Shown here in pieces: positions 44,829 to 53,981 of a stretch of 64,000 nucleotides of DNA. The notes under the pieces were generated by a model that was not told the origin of the DNA, made no database searches, and saw only the letters and a list, made by a program, of their open reading frames with translations. The first letter of the stretch is position 1; each line of letters opens with the position of its first letter. The position numbers were made by a program, and so were the translations under genes. Origin of the DNA: Mycobacterium sp. 155 (lineage in GTDB: Bacteria > Actinomycetota > Actinomycetes > Mycobacteriales > Mycobacteriaceae); NCBI RefSeq assembly GCF_000373905.1, contig NZ_KB892705.1, forward strand, positions 1,565,613 through 1,629,612, written 5' to 3'.

Positions 44829-46090
44829 CGGGCGCCTCCCTCGTCGAGCAGGCCGAACCACTTGGCTGCTGTCTCCACATCCTTGTCACCACGGCCGGAG
44901 ACATTGACCAGGATGATCGCCCCCGTGCCGAGTTCGTTCCCGAGTTTCAGCGCGCCCGCCACCGCGTGTGCCGACTCGATGGCGGGGATGATGCCCTCGG
45001 TCCGACACAACAACGAGAACGCATCCATCGCCTCGGTGTCGGTTATCGGCCGGTAATCGGCCCGCCCGATGTCCTTCAGAAACGCATGCTCCGGTCCGAC
45101 ACCCGGGTAGTCCAGACCAGCTGAGATGGAATGTGACTCGATGGTCTGACCATCCTCATCCTGCAGCAGGTAAGAGAACGAACCCTGGAACGCCCCCGGC
45201 GAACCGCCCGAGAAGGTCGCGGCGTGCCGCCCGGTTTCCACACCGTCGCCGGCCGCCTCGAAACCGACTAGTTTCACGCCGGGATCGTCGATGAACGCGT
45301 GGAAGATACCGATCGCGTTCGACCCGCCACCGACGCATGCGGTCACGGCGTCGGGCAGCCGTCCGGCCTGGTCCTGGATCTGCGCACGCGCCTCCAACCC
45401 GACGACGCGCTGGAAATCGCGCACCATGAGCGGGAACGGATGCGGGCCCGCAGCGGTCCCGAAGCAGTAGTACGTCTCGTCGGCATTGGTGACCCAATCC
45501 CGGAACGCCTCGTTGATAGCGTCCTTGAGCGTCTTCGACCCGGCCTCCACGGAGACCACCGTGGCGCCCAGCAGGCGCATCCGCGCGACGTTGAGGGACT
45601 GCCGCTGCGTGTCGACGGCGCCCATGTAGATCACGCACTCGAGGCCGAGAAGGGCGCACGCGGTGGCGGTCGCGACACCATGCTGGCCGGCACCGGTCTC
45701 GGCGATCACCCGGGTCTTGCCCATCTGACGGGCCAGCAACGCCTGCCCGAGGACATTGTTGATTTTGTGAGAACCGGTGTGGTTCAAGTCTTCCCGCTTG
45801 AGAAAGAGGCGGGCCCCACCGGCATGCTCGGAGAGCCGGGTGGCCTCGTAGAGCGGTGACGGCCGACCGGTGTAGTGCCGCTGCAGCCGGTCGAGCTCGT
45901 CGAGGAACGACTGCTCGCCGCGGGCCTTCTCGTAGGCCGCGGTCACTTCTTCGATCACCGCCATCAAGGCTTCCGGAACGAGTCGGCCACCGTAAGAACC
46001 GAAATGGCCGCGCGCGTCGGGATCATGGACAGTGGGTTCGGCCACGGCTGCGCTGGACCGCGGCAGCTCGGGACCGGCGATATCCGCCAT
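44825..46090 (-). CDS. trpB: Tryptophan synthase beta chain
   Basis: PLP enzyme that joins indole and serine to make tryptophan. The 421 residues contain [14 protein letters not shown], the PLP lysine in [36 protein letters not shown] and the glycine loop [15 protein letters not shown]. The C-terminus carries [11 protein letters not shown] and [12 protein letters not shown]. Together with TrpA it makes the alpha2-beta2 complex. It begins 36 bp after the trpC stop. Confidence 0.95.
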   Translation of the reverse strand: MADIAGPELPRSSAAVAEPTVHDPDARGHFGSYGGRLVPEALMAVIEEVTAAYEKARGEQSFLDELDRLQRHYTGRPSPLYEATRLSEHAGGARLFLKREDLNHTGSHKINNVLGQALLARQMGKTRVIAETGAGQHGVATATACALLGLECVIYMGAVDTQRQSLNVARMRLLGATVVSVEAGSKTLKDAINEAFRDWVTNADETYYCFGTAAGPHPFPLMVRDFQRVVGLEARAQIQDQAGRLPDAVTACVGGGSNAIGIFHAFIDDPGVKLVGFEAAGDGVETGRHAATFSGGSPGAFQGSFSYLLQDEDGQTIESHSISAGLDYPGVGPEHAFLKDIGRADYRPITDTEAMDAFSLLCRTEGIIPAIESAHAVAGALKLGNELGTGAIILVNVSGRGDKDVETAAKWFGLLDEGGAR

Positions 46091-46126
46091 CAGTGTGCCT
46101 CTTCGTGCCAGCGGCTCATTGACGAT

Positions 46127-46945
46127 TCAACGAGCCGGTTTCGGGCAGGACGGGTGTGTCCCGGCGGTGACCAGATCGGCTACCGCACTTCGGGGGTCAC
46201 CACTGGTGACCAGCCCTTCGCCTACGAGGACCGCATCTGCGCCCGCGCCGGCATACGCCAACAGGTCGGCCGTTCCGCGGACGCCGGACTCGGCGACCCG
46301 AATGACGTTGCTGGGCAACCCCGGTGCAATTCGTCCGAAGCAATCGCGGTCAACCTCGAGGGTCTTGAGGTCCCGTGCGTTGACCCCGATCACGCTGGCG
46401 CCGGCCTGCAACGCACGGTCGGCCTCCTCTTCGGTGTGCACCTCGACCAGAGCCGTCATTCCCAGAGACTCGGTGCGCTCCAACAGCGATTCCAGTATCG
46501 ACTGTTCGAGCGCGGCGACGATGAGCAGCAGCATGTCGGCGCCGTGCGCGCGGGCTTCGTGAATTTGGTACGGCTTGACGATGAAGTCCTTGCGCAGCAC
46601 GGGAATTGAGACCGCGGCGCGCACCGTGTCCAGATCGGCCAACGATCCGTTGAACCGGCGCTCCTCGGTCAACACGCTGATCACCCGGGCGCCGCCGTCC
46701 TCGTAGGCCCGGGCCAGCTGCGCCGGGTCGGCGATGTTGGCGAGCGCCCCGCGCGACGGGCTGGCCCGCTTCACCTCGGCGATGACGCCGATACCGGGCT
46801 CGCGCAACGCCGCCATCACGTCCAGCGGTGCGGGTGCATCCAGGGCGCGCGCCTTGATTTCGTCAAGACTTACGACGGCCTCGCGAGCGGCAACGTCGGC
46901 GCGGACTCCCTCGATGATGGAGTCGAGCACAGTGGCCGAACTCAT
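46127..46945 (-). CDS. trpC: Indole-3-glycerol-phosphate synthase
   Basis: Converts carboxyphenylaminodeoxyribulose phosphate to indole-3-glycerol phosphate. The ATG at 46945 (272 residues) has AAAGGAA nine bases upstream; the longer frame to 47104 begins in non-conserved sequence. Motifs are [18 protein letters not shown] (catalytic lysine and Ser/Arg), [39 protein letters not shown] and [11 protein letters not shown], with [13 protein letters not shown] near the end. No TrpF domain is fused and no trpF gene is nearby; the PriA gene at 58.8 kb is expected to cover that step. Confidence 0.93.
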   Translation of the reverse strand: MSSATVLDSIIEGVRADVAAREAVVSLDEIKARALDAPAPLDVMAALREPGIGVIAEVKRASPSRGALANIADPAQLARAYEDGGARVISVLTEERRFNGSLADLDTVRAAVSIPVLRKDFIVKPYQIHEARAHGADMLLLIVAALEQSILESLLERTESLGMTALVEVHTEEEADRALQAGASVIGVNARDLKTLEVDRDCFGRIAPGLPSNVIRVAESGVRGTADLLAYAGAGADAVLVGEGLVTSGDPRSAVADLVTAGTHPSCPKPAR

Positions 46946-47027
46946 CGCCGTCGATTCCTTTCCGGTACGCCCGGGACGATCCCGGTGGACCTCACTCGAA
47001 GGGTAGCCGCCGCCGTACCTTCTGCTG

Positions 47028-47645
47028 TCACCGACCCTTGTTGTCCGGATCGGTGTGCTCGCCCTTCTGCTCACCTGTCGGATCGTGTCCTTCGTCGAGC
47101 GCATCCCAGATCATTCGTTCCGACATCGAGGCGTCGCCCTCGTCGCTGTGTGCGGCGGCTCGACGGGCACTTGGCGCCGCATAGCGAGAGGCCACCGCGC
47201 GCGCCCCGGTCGCCGACCTCATGAGCAGTATCGCCGCGGCGAGCGAAGCCACCGCGGCGGCCAGCGTCAACATGGCTCCGCCGTAGTACTGCTGGGTACC
47301 GGTCAGTTGCGCCACCGGCACCAACGCCAGGTCCGCGGCGCGCACAGCGATGTCCTTGGCAACCCACAGGCTGATGCCCAGGTAGCCCATCCCGGCGCTG
47401 GCGACGGCGACGAGCAGCGCCAAGAGTCGCAGCAGCCAGCCCCGCAAGGCCAGCACGGCGACCGCGGCCGCCAACACCAGTAAGGCGAGCGGTATCAGCG
47501 CCGTGGACCACATGGCACCCGTCAGCACCGTGTTCTTGGGCTGCCCCAATCCGTCGAATGACGACACCTGCACCCAGGACATCCGCGACGCGCCCCACAG
47601 GGCCGCCGCGGCGGCCACGAGCAATACCTGTGCGATCCGCATCAT
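47028..47645 (-). CDS. Trp-operon-associated membrane protein (TIGR02234 type)
   Basis: A 205-residue protein with four hydrophobic segments (residues 1-20, 45-70, 70-95, 125-150). An outside loop carries [21 protein letters not shown] after helix 1, and a charged cytoplasmic tail contains [24 protein letters not shown]. Actinobacterial trp operons carry this family between trpE and trpC, and M. tuberculosis Rv1610 is the counterpart. Function is unknown, though the fixed position suggests a link to tryptophan or its precursors. ATGA couples it to trpE, and 82 bp separate it from trpC. Confidence 0.85.
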   Translation of the reverse strand: MMRIAQVLLVAAAAALWGASRMSWVQVSSFDGLGQPKNTVLTGAMWSTALIPLALLVLAAAVAVLALRGWLLRLLALLVAVASAGMGYLGISLWVAKDIAVRAADLALVPVAQLTGTQQYYGGAMLTLAAAVASLAAAILLMRSATGARAVASRYAAPSARRAAAHSDEGDASMSERMIWDALDEGHDPTGEQKGEHTDPDNKGR

Positions 47646-49159
47646 GGTTCGGTGAGCGTGTCGGCGGCAGCAATCGCGTTGAGTACCGCTTTGGCCTTGT
47701 TCGCCGACTCGTTGTATTCGTAGGGACCATTGGAATCGGCAACGACTCCCCCGCCGGCCTGCACATAGGCGGTGCCGTTGCGCATCAGGGCCGTGCGGAT
47801 GGCGATGGCGAAGTCAGCGTTGCCGGCGAAGTCGAGATACCCCAGCACACCACCGTAGAGGCCGCGTCGGGTCTTCTCGACTTCCTCGATCAGCTCCATG
47901 GCCCGCACTTTGGGGGCGCCGGAAAGGGTGCCCGCCGGGAAGCAGGCAGTCACCGCATCGAGTGCGGTTTTCCCGTCGGCGAGCTCGCCGGTCACGGTGG
48001 ACACCAGGTGCATGACGTGGCTGTAGCGCTCGATGTGGCTGTAGTCCTCCACCCGCACGGTGCCGGGGCGGCACACCCGGCCCAGATCGTTACGCCCGAG
48101 ATCGACCAGCATCAGGTGCTCAGCGCGTTCCTTGTCGTCGGCCAGCAACTCCTTCTCCAGAAGGAGGTCTTCCTCGTCGGTGGCCCCACGCCACCGGGTT
48201 CCGGCGATGGGGTGGGTGGTGGCGCGCCCGTCGGTGACCGTAACCAGCGCCTCGGGACTGGAACCCACGATTGAGAAGTCCAGTCCGCCTTCGGCATCAG
48301 GGACGTTGAGCAGATACATGTACGGGCTGGGGTTGGTGACCCGCAGCAGTCGATACACATCAAGAGGATCCGCACTGGTCGTCATTTCGAACCGCTGCGA
48401 GGGCACCACCTGAAACGCTTCGCCGGCTTCGATATCACCCACCAACTTCTCCACGATCGCCGAGTACTCCTCGAGCGTGCGCTGCGCCCGGTGCTGCGGT
48501 GCGGGGCGGCTGAACGTCGCCACCGCCGACGCCAACGGTTGCCCGAGCGCTGCCGTCATCACGTCCAGTCGCGCGACCGCATCGTCGTAGGCCCAGTCGA
48601 CGCGGTCATCGGTGGCGTTCCAGTTGACCGCGTTCGCGATCAGCGTGATGGTTCCCTCGTGGTGGTCGACCGCGGCGATGTCGGTGGCCAGCAACAGCAG
48701 CATGTCGGGCAGGCCCAGATCGTCGACGGCGAGTTCCGGCAGCCGCTCCAGGCGCCGGACCATGTCGTAGGCGAAGAAGCCGACCAGTCCCGAAGACAGG
48801 GGCGGCAGTCCGGGCATCGCCGCGGTGGCCAGCAGATCGAGCGTCGTGCGGACCGCGTCGAGCGGATCGCCCCCGCTCGGGGCGTCCTGCGGCGTCGTCC
48901 CCAGCCACACCGCCTGGTCGTCGCGAACGGTCAGCGCTGACGGCGCACCTGCGCCGATGAACGACCAACGCGACCAGGAGCGGCCGTTCTCGGCCGATTC
49001 CAGCAGGAACGTTCCGGGCCGGTTGGCGGCCAGCTTGCGGTACGCCGACAGTGGCGTCTCGCTGTCCGCCAATACCTTGCGGGTCACCGGGACCACGCGG
49101 TGTTCGGCGGCTAGCGCCCGGAAGTCCTCACGCGATGTGGTGGAAGCAAGCGTGTGCAC
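47642..49159 (-). CDS. trpE: Anthranilate synthase component I
   Basis: First committed step to tryptophan, converting chorismate to anthranilate with ammonia from a TrpG-type glutaminase encoded elsewhere. The GTG at 49159 (505 residues) has GGAGG nine bases upstream and starts just before [19 protein letters not shown]. The tryptophan feedback site [16 protein letters not shown] is present, so it should be inhibited by product. The chorismate-binding core has [57 protein letters not shown] and [12 protein letters not shown]. It lies 52 bp from the divergent peroxiredoxin. Confidence 0.95.
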   Translation of the reverse strand: MHTLASTTSREDFRALAAEHRVVPVTRKVLADSETPLSAYRKLAANRPGTFLLESAENGRSWSRWSFIGAGAPSALTVRDDQAVWLGTTPQDAPSGGDPLDAVRTTLDLLATAAMPGLPPLSSGLVGFFAYDMVRRLERLPELAVDDLGLPDMLLLLATDIAAVDHHEGTITLIANAVNWNATDDRVDWAYDDAVARLDVMTAALGQPLASAVATFSRPAPQHRAQRTLEEYSAIVEKLVGDIEAGEAFQVVPSQRFEMTTSADPLDVYRLLRVTNPSPYMYLLNVPDAEGGLDFSIVGSSPEALVTVTDGRATTHPIAGTRWRGATDEEDLLLEKELLADDKERAEHLMLVDLGRNDLGRVCRPGTVRVEDYSHIERYSHVMHLVSTVTGELADGKTALDAVTACFPAGTLSGAPKVRAMELIEEVEKTRRGLYGGVLGYLDFAGNADFAIAIRTALMRNGTAYVQAGGGVVADSNGPYEYNESANKAKAVLNAIAAADTLTEP

Positions 49160-49211
49160 GCAGATGATCCTCCCAGACTGACCGCACACGCTCGGCGTAG
49201 CGTGGACGCCC

Positions 49212-49676
49212 ATGACACCTCTTAGGCCGGGTGACATTGTTGCGGAGTTCGAGCTCCCTGACCAGACCGGCACGGTGCGAATCCTGACGAGTTTGCTGGC
49301 CAACGGTCCGGTGGTGCTGTTCTTCTATCCCGCTGCGATGACACCCGGCTGCACCAAGGAGGCCAGCCACTTCCGCGATCTGGCCGGTGAGTTCGCCGCC
49401 CTCGGTGCGTCCCGGGTCGGCATCAGCACCGACCCGGTCGTCAAACAAGCCAAGTTCGCCGACATTCAGCGCTTCGATTTCCCGTTGCTGTCCGACGCAG
49501 ACGGAAAGGTGGCAAGCCACTTCGGTGTCAAACGCGGCCTGCTCGGCAAGCTGATGCCGGTCAGGAGGACCACGTTCGTCATCGACACCGACCGTGCGGT
49601 CCTCGACGTGATCTCCAGTGAGATCAACATGGACGCCCACGCCGACAAGGCACTGGAGGTGCTGAGGGCGCGTTGA
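49212..49676 (+). CDS. bcpB: Peroxiredoxin, BCP/AhpE-like, single cysteine
   Basis: A 154-residue thiol peroxidase. The peroxidatic motif is [16 protein letters not shown] (residues 42-57); Pro, Thr and Cys are in the expected order. This is the only cysteine in the chain, so it must be reduced by an external thiol, unlike two-cysteine BCPs. [13 protein letters not shown] and [14 protein letters not shown] are other family blocks. It corresponds to Rv1608c by position. Its last 53 nt overlap the 3' end of the convergent leuA paralogue. The ATG at 49212 begins right before the first conserved residues. Confidence 0.88.
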   Translation: MTPLRPGDIVAEFELPDQTGTVRILTSLLANGPVVLFFYPAAMTPGCTKEASHFRDLAGEFAALGASRVGISTDPVVKQAKFADIQRFDFPLLSDADGKVASHFGVKRGLLGKLMPVRRTTFVIDTDRAVLDVISSEINMDAHADKALEVLRAR

Positions 49677-51354
49677 CTGCGCGCAGCACGGCTGTCATCG
49701 ATGCGGCGAGCACCGAGTCGCTGCGCCCGCACGCCCAACCTGTCACACCGCCCCTGCGGTACTCCAGATAGCTGACCGCCGCCCGGCCGACAGACTGCTG
49801 CGTGAGGCTCAGCACCTCGACGTCGCGGCCGACGGCACTCAGCGCCGCTGTCAGCGCATCCAGTGGGCCGATCCCGTGATGTGTGCTGGTCCGGGTCTGC
49901 CCGTCGACGACGAGGGTGATCTCGGTAGTTTCGTCATGGCCGGTGTGCCAGTCCTTCAGTTCGACCGGGCCGCCGGGTTGCAGATAGGCCGCATCGAACA
50001 GTTCGAACAGTTCGGCGGCGGTGATCTCCGCACCGTGGGCGTCGGTGTGTGACTGAACGCGGCGGGCGAAGTCGATCTGCAAGCGGCGGGGCAGGTCCAG
50101 CCCGTACTCGGTGAGCAGCAGGTAGGCGATGCCACCTTTCCCCGACTGCGAGTTGACCCGGATCACCGCGTCGTAAGTGCGTCCGATGTCGGCCGGATCG
50201 ATTGGCAGATACGGTACCCGCCAATCGATTTCACGCTCGGAGCGACCTTCGAGTGCGGCCCTGGCGCGATGTTCGGCCAACCCCTTCTTGATGGCGTCCT
50301 GGTGGGTACCCGAGAACGCGGTGTGCACCAGGTCACCGACGTACGGATGTCGTTCGGGGATCGGCATACGCGTGCAGTACGCGACGGTGCGGGCGATTTC
50401 GTCGATATCGGAGAAGTCGATCATCGGGTCGACGCCCTGAGCATGCAGATTCAGGGCCAGAGTCGCGATGTCGACATTGCCGGTGCGTTCCCCGTTGCCG
50501 AAGACACAGCCCTCGACGCGTTGCGCGCCGGCCAGGACCACGAGCTCGGCACAAGCGATGCCGGTGCCCCGGTCGTTGTGCGGATGCACCGACAGGATGA
50601 CGCTGTCGCGGCGGGACAGGTTGCGGTGCACGTACTCGATCTGATCGGCGTACACGTTGGGCGTGGCCACCTCGACCGTCGCGGGCAGGTTCAGGATCAC
50701 CGGCCGCTGCGGCGTGGCCCGCCACAGCTCGGTCACCGCGTCGCACAGCTGAAGGACGTAGTCAGGTTCGGTGAGGTTGAACACTTCCGGGCTGAACTCG
50801 AACCGGACGTTTGGCAGGTCACCGGCGAACTCGAGGACGTCCCGGGCACCCGAGAGGATCAGCTCACGCAATTCGGTGCGGTCCTTGCCCAGCACGGTGT
50901 TGCGCCACACCGGTGCCGTGGCCGTGTACATGTGGATGACGACCTCGTTGCGCAGGCCCCGCACCGAGTCCACGGTGCGCTCGATGAGGTCACGGCGGGC
51001 CGGCGTGAACACCACGATCCCAACATCGGGCGGGGCGATCTCGGATTCGGCCAGCAGCCGGACGAAGTCGAAATCGGTCTGCGACGCCGACGGGTAGCCG
51101 ACTTCGATCTCCTTGTAGCCCATGGCCACCAGCAGCTCGAAGAAGCGGCGCTTGCGGGTCGGGTCCATCGGCTCGGCCAGCGCCTGGTTGCCGTCGCGCA
51201 GGTCCACCGGAACCCACAGGGGCGCCGCGCTGAACCTGGCGTCGGGCCAATGTCGTTGTGTGAGTGGGACGTCCACGCGGTCGAAGACGGATGCGTAGCG
51301 ATAGGACGGCATTCCTGAGGGCGCCTGCCGATTCCAGGTTGGGGTTTGGATCAT
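49624..51354 (-). CDS. leuA: 2-isopropylmalate synthase paralogue
   Basis: Predicted to condense acetyl-CoA and 2-ketoisovalerate, the entry to leucine synthesis. The 576 residues show an N-terminal arm, [34 protein letters not shown], the metal-site [42 protein letters not shown] and [16 protein letters not shown] short LeuA dimer domain follows (residues 465-560: [29 protein letters not shown]). Compared with M. tuberculosis LeuA, the C-terminal domain lacks the 19-residue repeats and is truncated, so leucine feedback may differ. The end is basic and cysteine-tipped and overlaps bcpB. It sits behind a leucine leader peptide. Confidence 0.88.
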   Translation of the reverse strand: MIQTPTWNRQAPSGMPSYRYASVFDRVDVPLTQRHWPDARFSAAPLWVPVDLRDGNQALAEPMDPTRKRRFFELLVAMGYKEIEVGYPSASQTDFDFVRLLAESEIAPPDVGIVVFTPARRDLIERTVDSVRGLRNEVVIHMYTATAPVWRNTVLGKDRTELRELILSGARDVLEFAGDLPNVRFEFSPEVFNLTEPDYVLQLCDAVTELWRATPQRPVILNLPATVEVATPNVYADQIEYVHRNLSRRDSVILSVHPHNDRGTGIACAELVVLAGAQRVEGCVFGNGERTGNVDIATLALNLHAQGVDPMIDFSDIDEIARTVAYCTRMPIPERHPYVGDLVHTAFSGTHQDAIKKGLAEHRARAALEGRSEREIDWRVPYLPIDPADIGRTYDAVIRVNSQSGKGGIAYLLLTEYGLDLPRRLQIDFARRVQSHTDAHGAEITAAELFELFDAAYLQPGGPVELKDWHTGHDETTEITLVVDGQTRTSTHHGIGPLDALTAALSAVGRDVEVLSLTQQSVGRAAVSYLEYRRGGVTGWACGRSDSVLAASMTAVLRAVNAPSAPPVPCRRGRPC

Positions 51355-51370
51355 GCCGGGTGCTTTCTGC

Positions 51371-51427
51371 TCGGTCGGTTATGGGTCGACCGGCGCAACG
51401 ACAGCCCCGCGGCAGGGGGCCGGTCGT
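51371..51427 (-). promoter_or_regulatory. Attenuator between leucine leader peptide and leuA
   Basis: Between the leader stop and leuA, three RNA segments can pair in competing ways. Segment A (51427-51419) and segment B (51408-51398) form a stem with ACGAC/GTCGT at 51398-51402 and 51423-51427, plus GCCCC/GGGGC at 51404-51408 and 51416-51420. Segment A can instead pair with segment C, 8 bp: CGACCGGC 51387-51394 with GCCGGTCG 51419-51426. Segment C can also pair with D (CGGTCG 51372-51377). This choice is the classic attenuator logic. There is no clear U-run, so the block could be on translation rather than transcription. Confidence 0.65.
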
Positions 51428-51469
51428 TCAGGCCCTGCCGAGGCAGCTAAGGAGAAGCAGGCGCTTCAT
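51428..51469 (-). CDS. leuL: Leucine-rich leader peptide for leuA
   Basis: A 13-codon frame reading MKRLLLLSCLGRA then TGA. Five of its 13 residues are leucine, four in a row, encoded CTG-CTT-CTC-CTT and then CTC. CTT is a rare codon in such a high-GC genome, so it should be sensitive to charged tRNA-Leu supply. The stop falls directly at the base of competing hairpins in front of leuA. A TATATT box (51479-51484, minus strand) lies 9 bp upstream of the ATG, so the mRNA may be nearly leaderless. Leucine starvation would stall the ribosome on these codons and shift the hairpins; that mechanism is inferred from leu operons elsewhere. Confidence 0.75.
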   Translation of the reverse strand: MKRLLLLSCLGRA

Positions 51470-51517
51470 GATGGCTAGAATATACACAACTCCTCAGACA
51501 AGCAGAGAGGTTCCCGA

Positions 51518-52198
51518 TTGACTTCCCAAGTCCGCCAGGTGACACGGCACCCGCTGGCTGCGCAGACGGCGCAGTTGCTGCTGATGCGGATCCGCGACGG
51601 TGAGTGGCCACTCGGTCACCGGCTCCCCGGGGAGACCACGCTGGCCGCACAACTCGGGGTGGGCCGCTCCACGCTGCGTGAAGCCATCCGCGAGCTAGCC
51701 GGCAAAGGCGTGCTGGACAGCCGGCAGGGCGCCGGGGTGTTCGTCACCGCACTGGACGTCACCGAGGACTGGGACACCGTGCTGCGCAGCGCGAACATTG
51801 CCTCGGTGATCGAAGCCCGCATCGCCATCGAGGCCGAGGGCGCCGCACTGGCCGCAACTCGCCGCACCCCGGCCGACCTACGCACGATCCGGCGCACCCT
51901 GGCTGCCCGCGGTGTGCAGGGCCAGTCGGTGCCCGAGCACGTCGACGCCGACATGGCATTTCACCGCGCGGTGATCGCCGCAGCGCACAACGACGTGCTG
52001 ACCCAGTTGTTCGACGCGTTCCTGCCGCGGCTGCGGCTGGCGATGATCGACATGCTCAGGATCCGCCCGATCGCGTCCGAGCCGCACGACCACGCGCTAC
52101 ATCAGCAGCTTGCCGATGCCATCATCGCCCGCGACCCTGCGGCCGCGGCAGCCTCCAGCAGAACCCACCTGAGCGCACTGAAGGAATCCTTTTCATGA
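51518..52198 (+). CDS. GntR-family regulator, FadR subfamily
   Basis: A 226-residue regulator. Residues 10-75 form the winged helix-turn-helix (LLMRIRDGEWPLGHRLPGETTLAAQLGVGRSTLREAIRELAGKGVL), and residues 90-220 the helical FCD ligand domain (VIEARIAIEAEGAALAATRRTP, VDADMAFHRAVIAAAHNDVLTQLFDAFLPRLR). TTG at 51518 is the start, with GAGAGG seven bases upstream. It is divergent from the leucine leader and leuA, across only 48 bp, and is followed by an ABC ATPase whose ATG overlaps its stop. It may control that ATPase, leuA or both. Confidence 0.85.
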   Translation: MTSQVRQVTRHPLAAQTAQLLLMRIRDGEWPLGHRLPGETTLAAQLGVGRSTLREAIRELAGKGVLDSRQGAGVFVTALDVTEDWDTVLRSANIASVIEARIAIEAEGAALAATRRTPADLRTIRRTLAARGVQGQSVPEHVDADMAFHRAVIAAAHNDVLTQLFDAFLPRLRLAMIDMLRIRPIASEPHDHALHQQLADAIIARDPAAAAASSRTHLSALKESFS

Positions 52199-52992
52199 CA
52201 CCGGTTTTGGAAATCAGCGATGTCACATTCCGTCGCGACGGCAAGCAGATCATCGACGGGATCTCCCTGACGGTGCAGTCCGGGGAGCACTGGGCCCTGC
52301 TGGGACCGAACGGCGCCGGCAAGAGTACCCTGCTGGGATTCTGTGCGGCCGTGACGTTTCCGACCACGGGCACGGTCCGGGTGCTGGGCGGGCAGATGGG
52401 TCGGACCGACCTCGCGGTGCTGCGGCGATCCATCGGCCACGTGAACCCGCGGCACCGGCTGCAGTATCCGCTGACCGTGCGCGACGTCGTGCTCACGGGG
52501 ATCACCGCCACCATCGACACCGCGGCCCGCTGGAGGCCCAGCCCTGAACAGGTGGCCCGCGCCCGGGAGCTCATCGACACCGTCGGGCTGACGGCGCGGG
52601 CCGACGCGACATGGCCGACGCTGTCGCAGGGTGAGCGGGGCCGCACACTGATCGCCCGTGCCCTGATCTCCGATCCTCGGCTGCTGCTTCTCGACGAGCC
52701 GACCACGGGCCTGGATGTCGCTGCTCGCGAACAGCTATTGGAAACCCTTGACACCCTGGATGATTCGCATCCGGACATGGCGTCGATCCTGGTGACACAT
52801 CACTTGGAGGAGCTGCCGACGTCGACGACACACGCACTGCTGATCGCGCACGGGCGGACCGTCGCGAGTGGCCCGGCCCGGGAGACGGTGACCACCGATC
52901 ACGTGACAACGGCGTTCGCCCATCCGGTCGAGGTTGGGTTCCACGACGGCCGCTGGACCGCACGAGCCAAAGCCGGACCCCGGATCCGCTAA
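52195..52992 (+). CDS. ABC transporter ATPase without adjacent permease
   Basis: A 265-residue ATPase with Walker A LLGPNGAGKSTLLGFCAA, the Q-loop replaced by GHVNPRHRLQYPLTVRDVVLTG, the signature TLSQGERGRTLIARALI, Walker B LLLLDEPTTGLDVAAREQ and the switch ILVTHHLEELP. The layout and LTVRDVVLTG stretch resemble ATPases of iron-complex or ModF-like systems. No permease lies directly beside it; the nearest is the FetB-like gene at 56.1 kb. The ATG overlaps the regulator stop (ATGA), and the TAA overlaps the convergent restriction-endonuclease-like gene by 4 nt. Substrate unknown. Confidence 0.82.
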   Translation: MTPVLEISDVTFRRDGKQIIDGISLTVQSGEHWALLGPNGAGKSTLLGFCAAVTFPTTGTVRVLGGQMGRTDLAVLRRSIGHVNPRHRLQYPLTVRDVVLTGITATIDTAARWRPSPEQVARARELIDTVGLTARADATWPTLSQGERGRTLIARALISDPRLLLLDEPTTGLDVAAREQLLETLDTLDDSHPDMASILVTHHLEELPTSTTHALLIAHGRTVASGPARETVTTDHVTTAFAHPVEVGFHDGRWTARAKAGPRIR

Positions 52993-53981
52993 CCCGCAGG
53001 TGCCTCCCGGCGACGGCGGCGGGCTTCGCGGTGCCTGGTCACCGGCGTCGTATCGACGACACGTGTGACCATGGCGGCCAGAAAGCGTGACGGCTGCAGC
53101 TCGGGTGGCACCGTATCGTGGCGAATCGCTATGTCGGGAAGCGCCGCCAACGCCTCGTCCACCGCGGCGGTCTCGACATCAACGATCTCGAAAAGCGCGT
53201 CAGGCTCGGCCTTTTCGATGCTGTCCACCTCGTCGTCCTCGACCGGCGCCGCGGCGTCGTAGTCGATCATCACCAGCGCTACAGCATGGTAGGCATCGTC
53301 CTCGGTGCCGAGTTTGCCGAGCAGGTCGATCAGCCATTCGGCCTTGTCCGGCTCCGTGTTGAGAATGGTCGAACGCAGGCCGTAGACGAACCCGAGCGCG
53401 GCCATCGGGTGGCGCAGCCGCAAGTTCTTGGCGTCGCCGTAACTCTCCTCGACCCGGTTGGCGGCGTTCTTACCGAAGCTGGAATCCATCCGCTTGGTGC
53501 TGATGAGCAGTTCCGGACCGGTATCCCAGTCCGACATCACCACGTCGACCTGCTTCATGTAGTGCTTGCCGAGGATGCTGGCGCTGGATCCGGCGACGCC
53601 CTTCATAGACCGGCGAAGCCGATTTTCGATGAGTTGGCGTTCCTTGAGCGGCAGCGCCTCGAGCAGGTTGGCGATGGCGCTGGGCATGATCCTCGGCTCG
53701 CTGGGCCGCGGCCACACAGCATCAGGGTCGAACCCGGCCCGCCGCAGTTCGTACGCCAGCCACACATCCAGGGCCAGCGCCGGCACACCCGTGGTCGACG
53801 GCGCGTCGAGGTGAAGCGGGACACCCAGCAGCCTGCGCAGCACCCGGAAGTCGGGCCGGTAGACGAGTCCGTCTCCGCAGCGCACCCAGGGATTGGTGTG
53901 CTCACCACCGGGCGCGGCGTCGGCGACGATCCGGTCGAAGATGGCCCACGCGGTGGCTTTCGTCGACGGTTCAGCGGGCAC
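52989..53981 (-). CDS. Putative type II restriction endonuclease
   Basis: A 330-residue protein encoded directly behind an adenine methylase, with the ATG 11 nt inside that gene. I do not recognise the family by name. A nuclease-like core is suggested by QVDVVMSDWDTGPELLISTKRMDSSF near residues 145-170. It reads as beta-strand, Asp, beta-strand with E-x4-T-K, compatible with a degenerate PD-(D/E)xK site in which the last acidic residue is shifted. A preceding helix-rich region has KGVAGSSASILGKHYMKQ, and later DAKNLRLRHPMAALGFVYGLRST. The C-terminal 80 residues are acidic, then basic (HREARRRRREAP). The pairing with a methylase is the main evidence. Confidence 0.6.
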   Translation of the reverse strand: MPAEPSTKATAWAIFDRIVADAAPGGEHTNPWVRCGDGLVYRPDFRVLRRLLGVPLHLDAPSTTGVPALALDVWLAYELRRAGFDPDAVWPRPSEPRIMPSAIANLLEALPLKERQLIENRLRRSMKGVAGSSASILGKHYMKQVDVVMSDWDTGPELLISTKRMDSSFGKNAANRVEESYGDAKNLRLRHPMAALGFVYGLRSTILNTEPDKAEWLIDLLGKLGTEDDAYHAVALVMIDYDAAAPVEDDEVDSIEKAEPDALFEIVDVETAAVDEALAALPDIAIRHDTVPPELQPSRFLAAMVTRVVDTTPVTRHREARRRRREAPAG

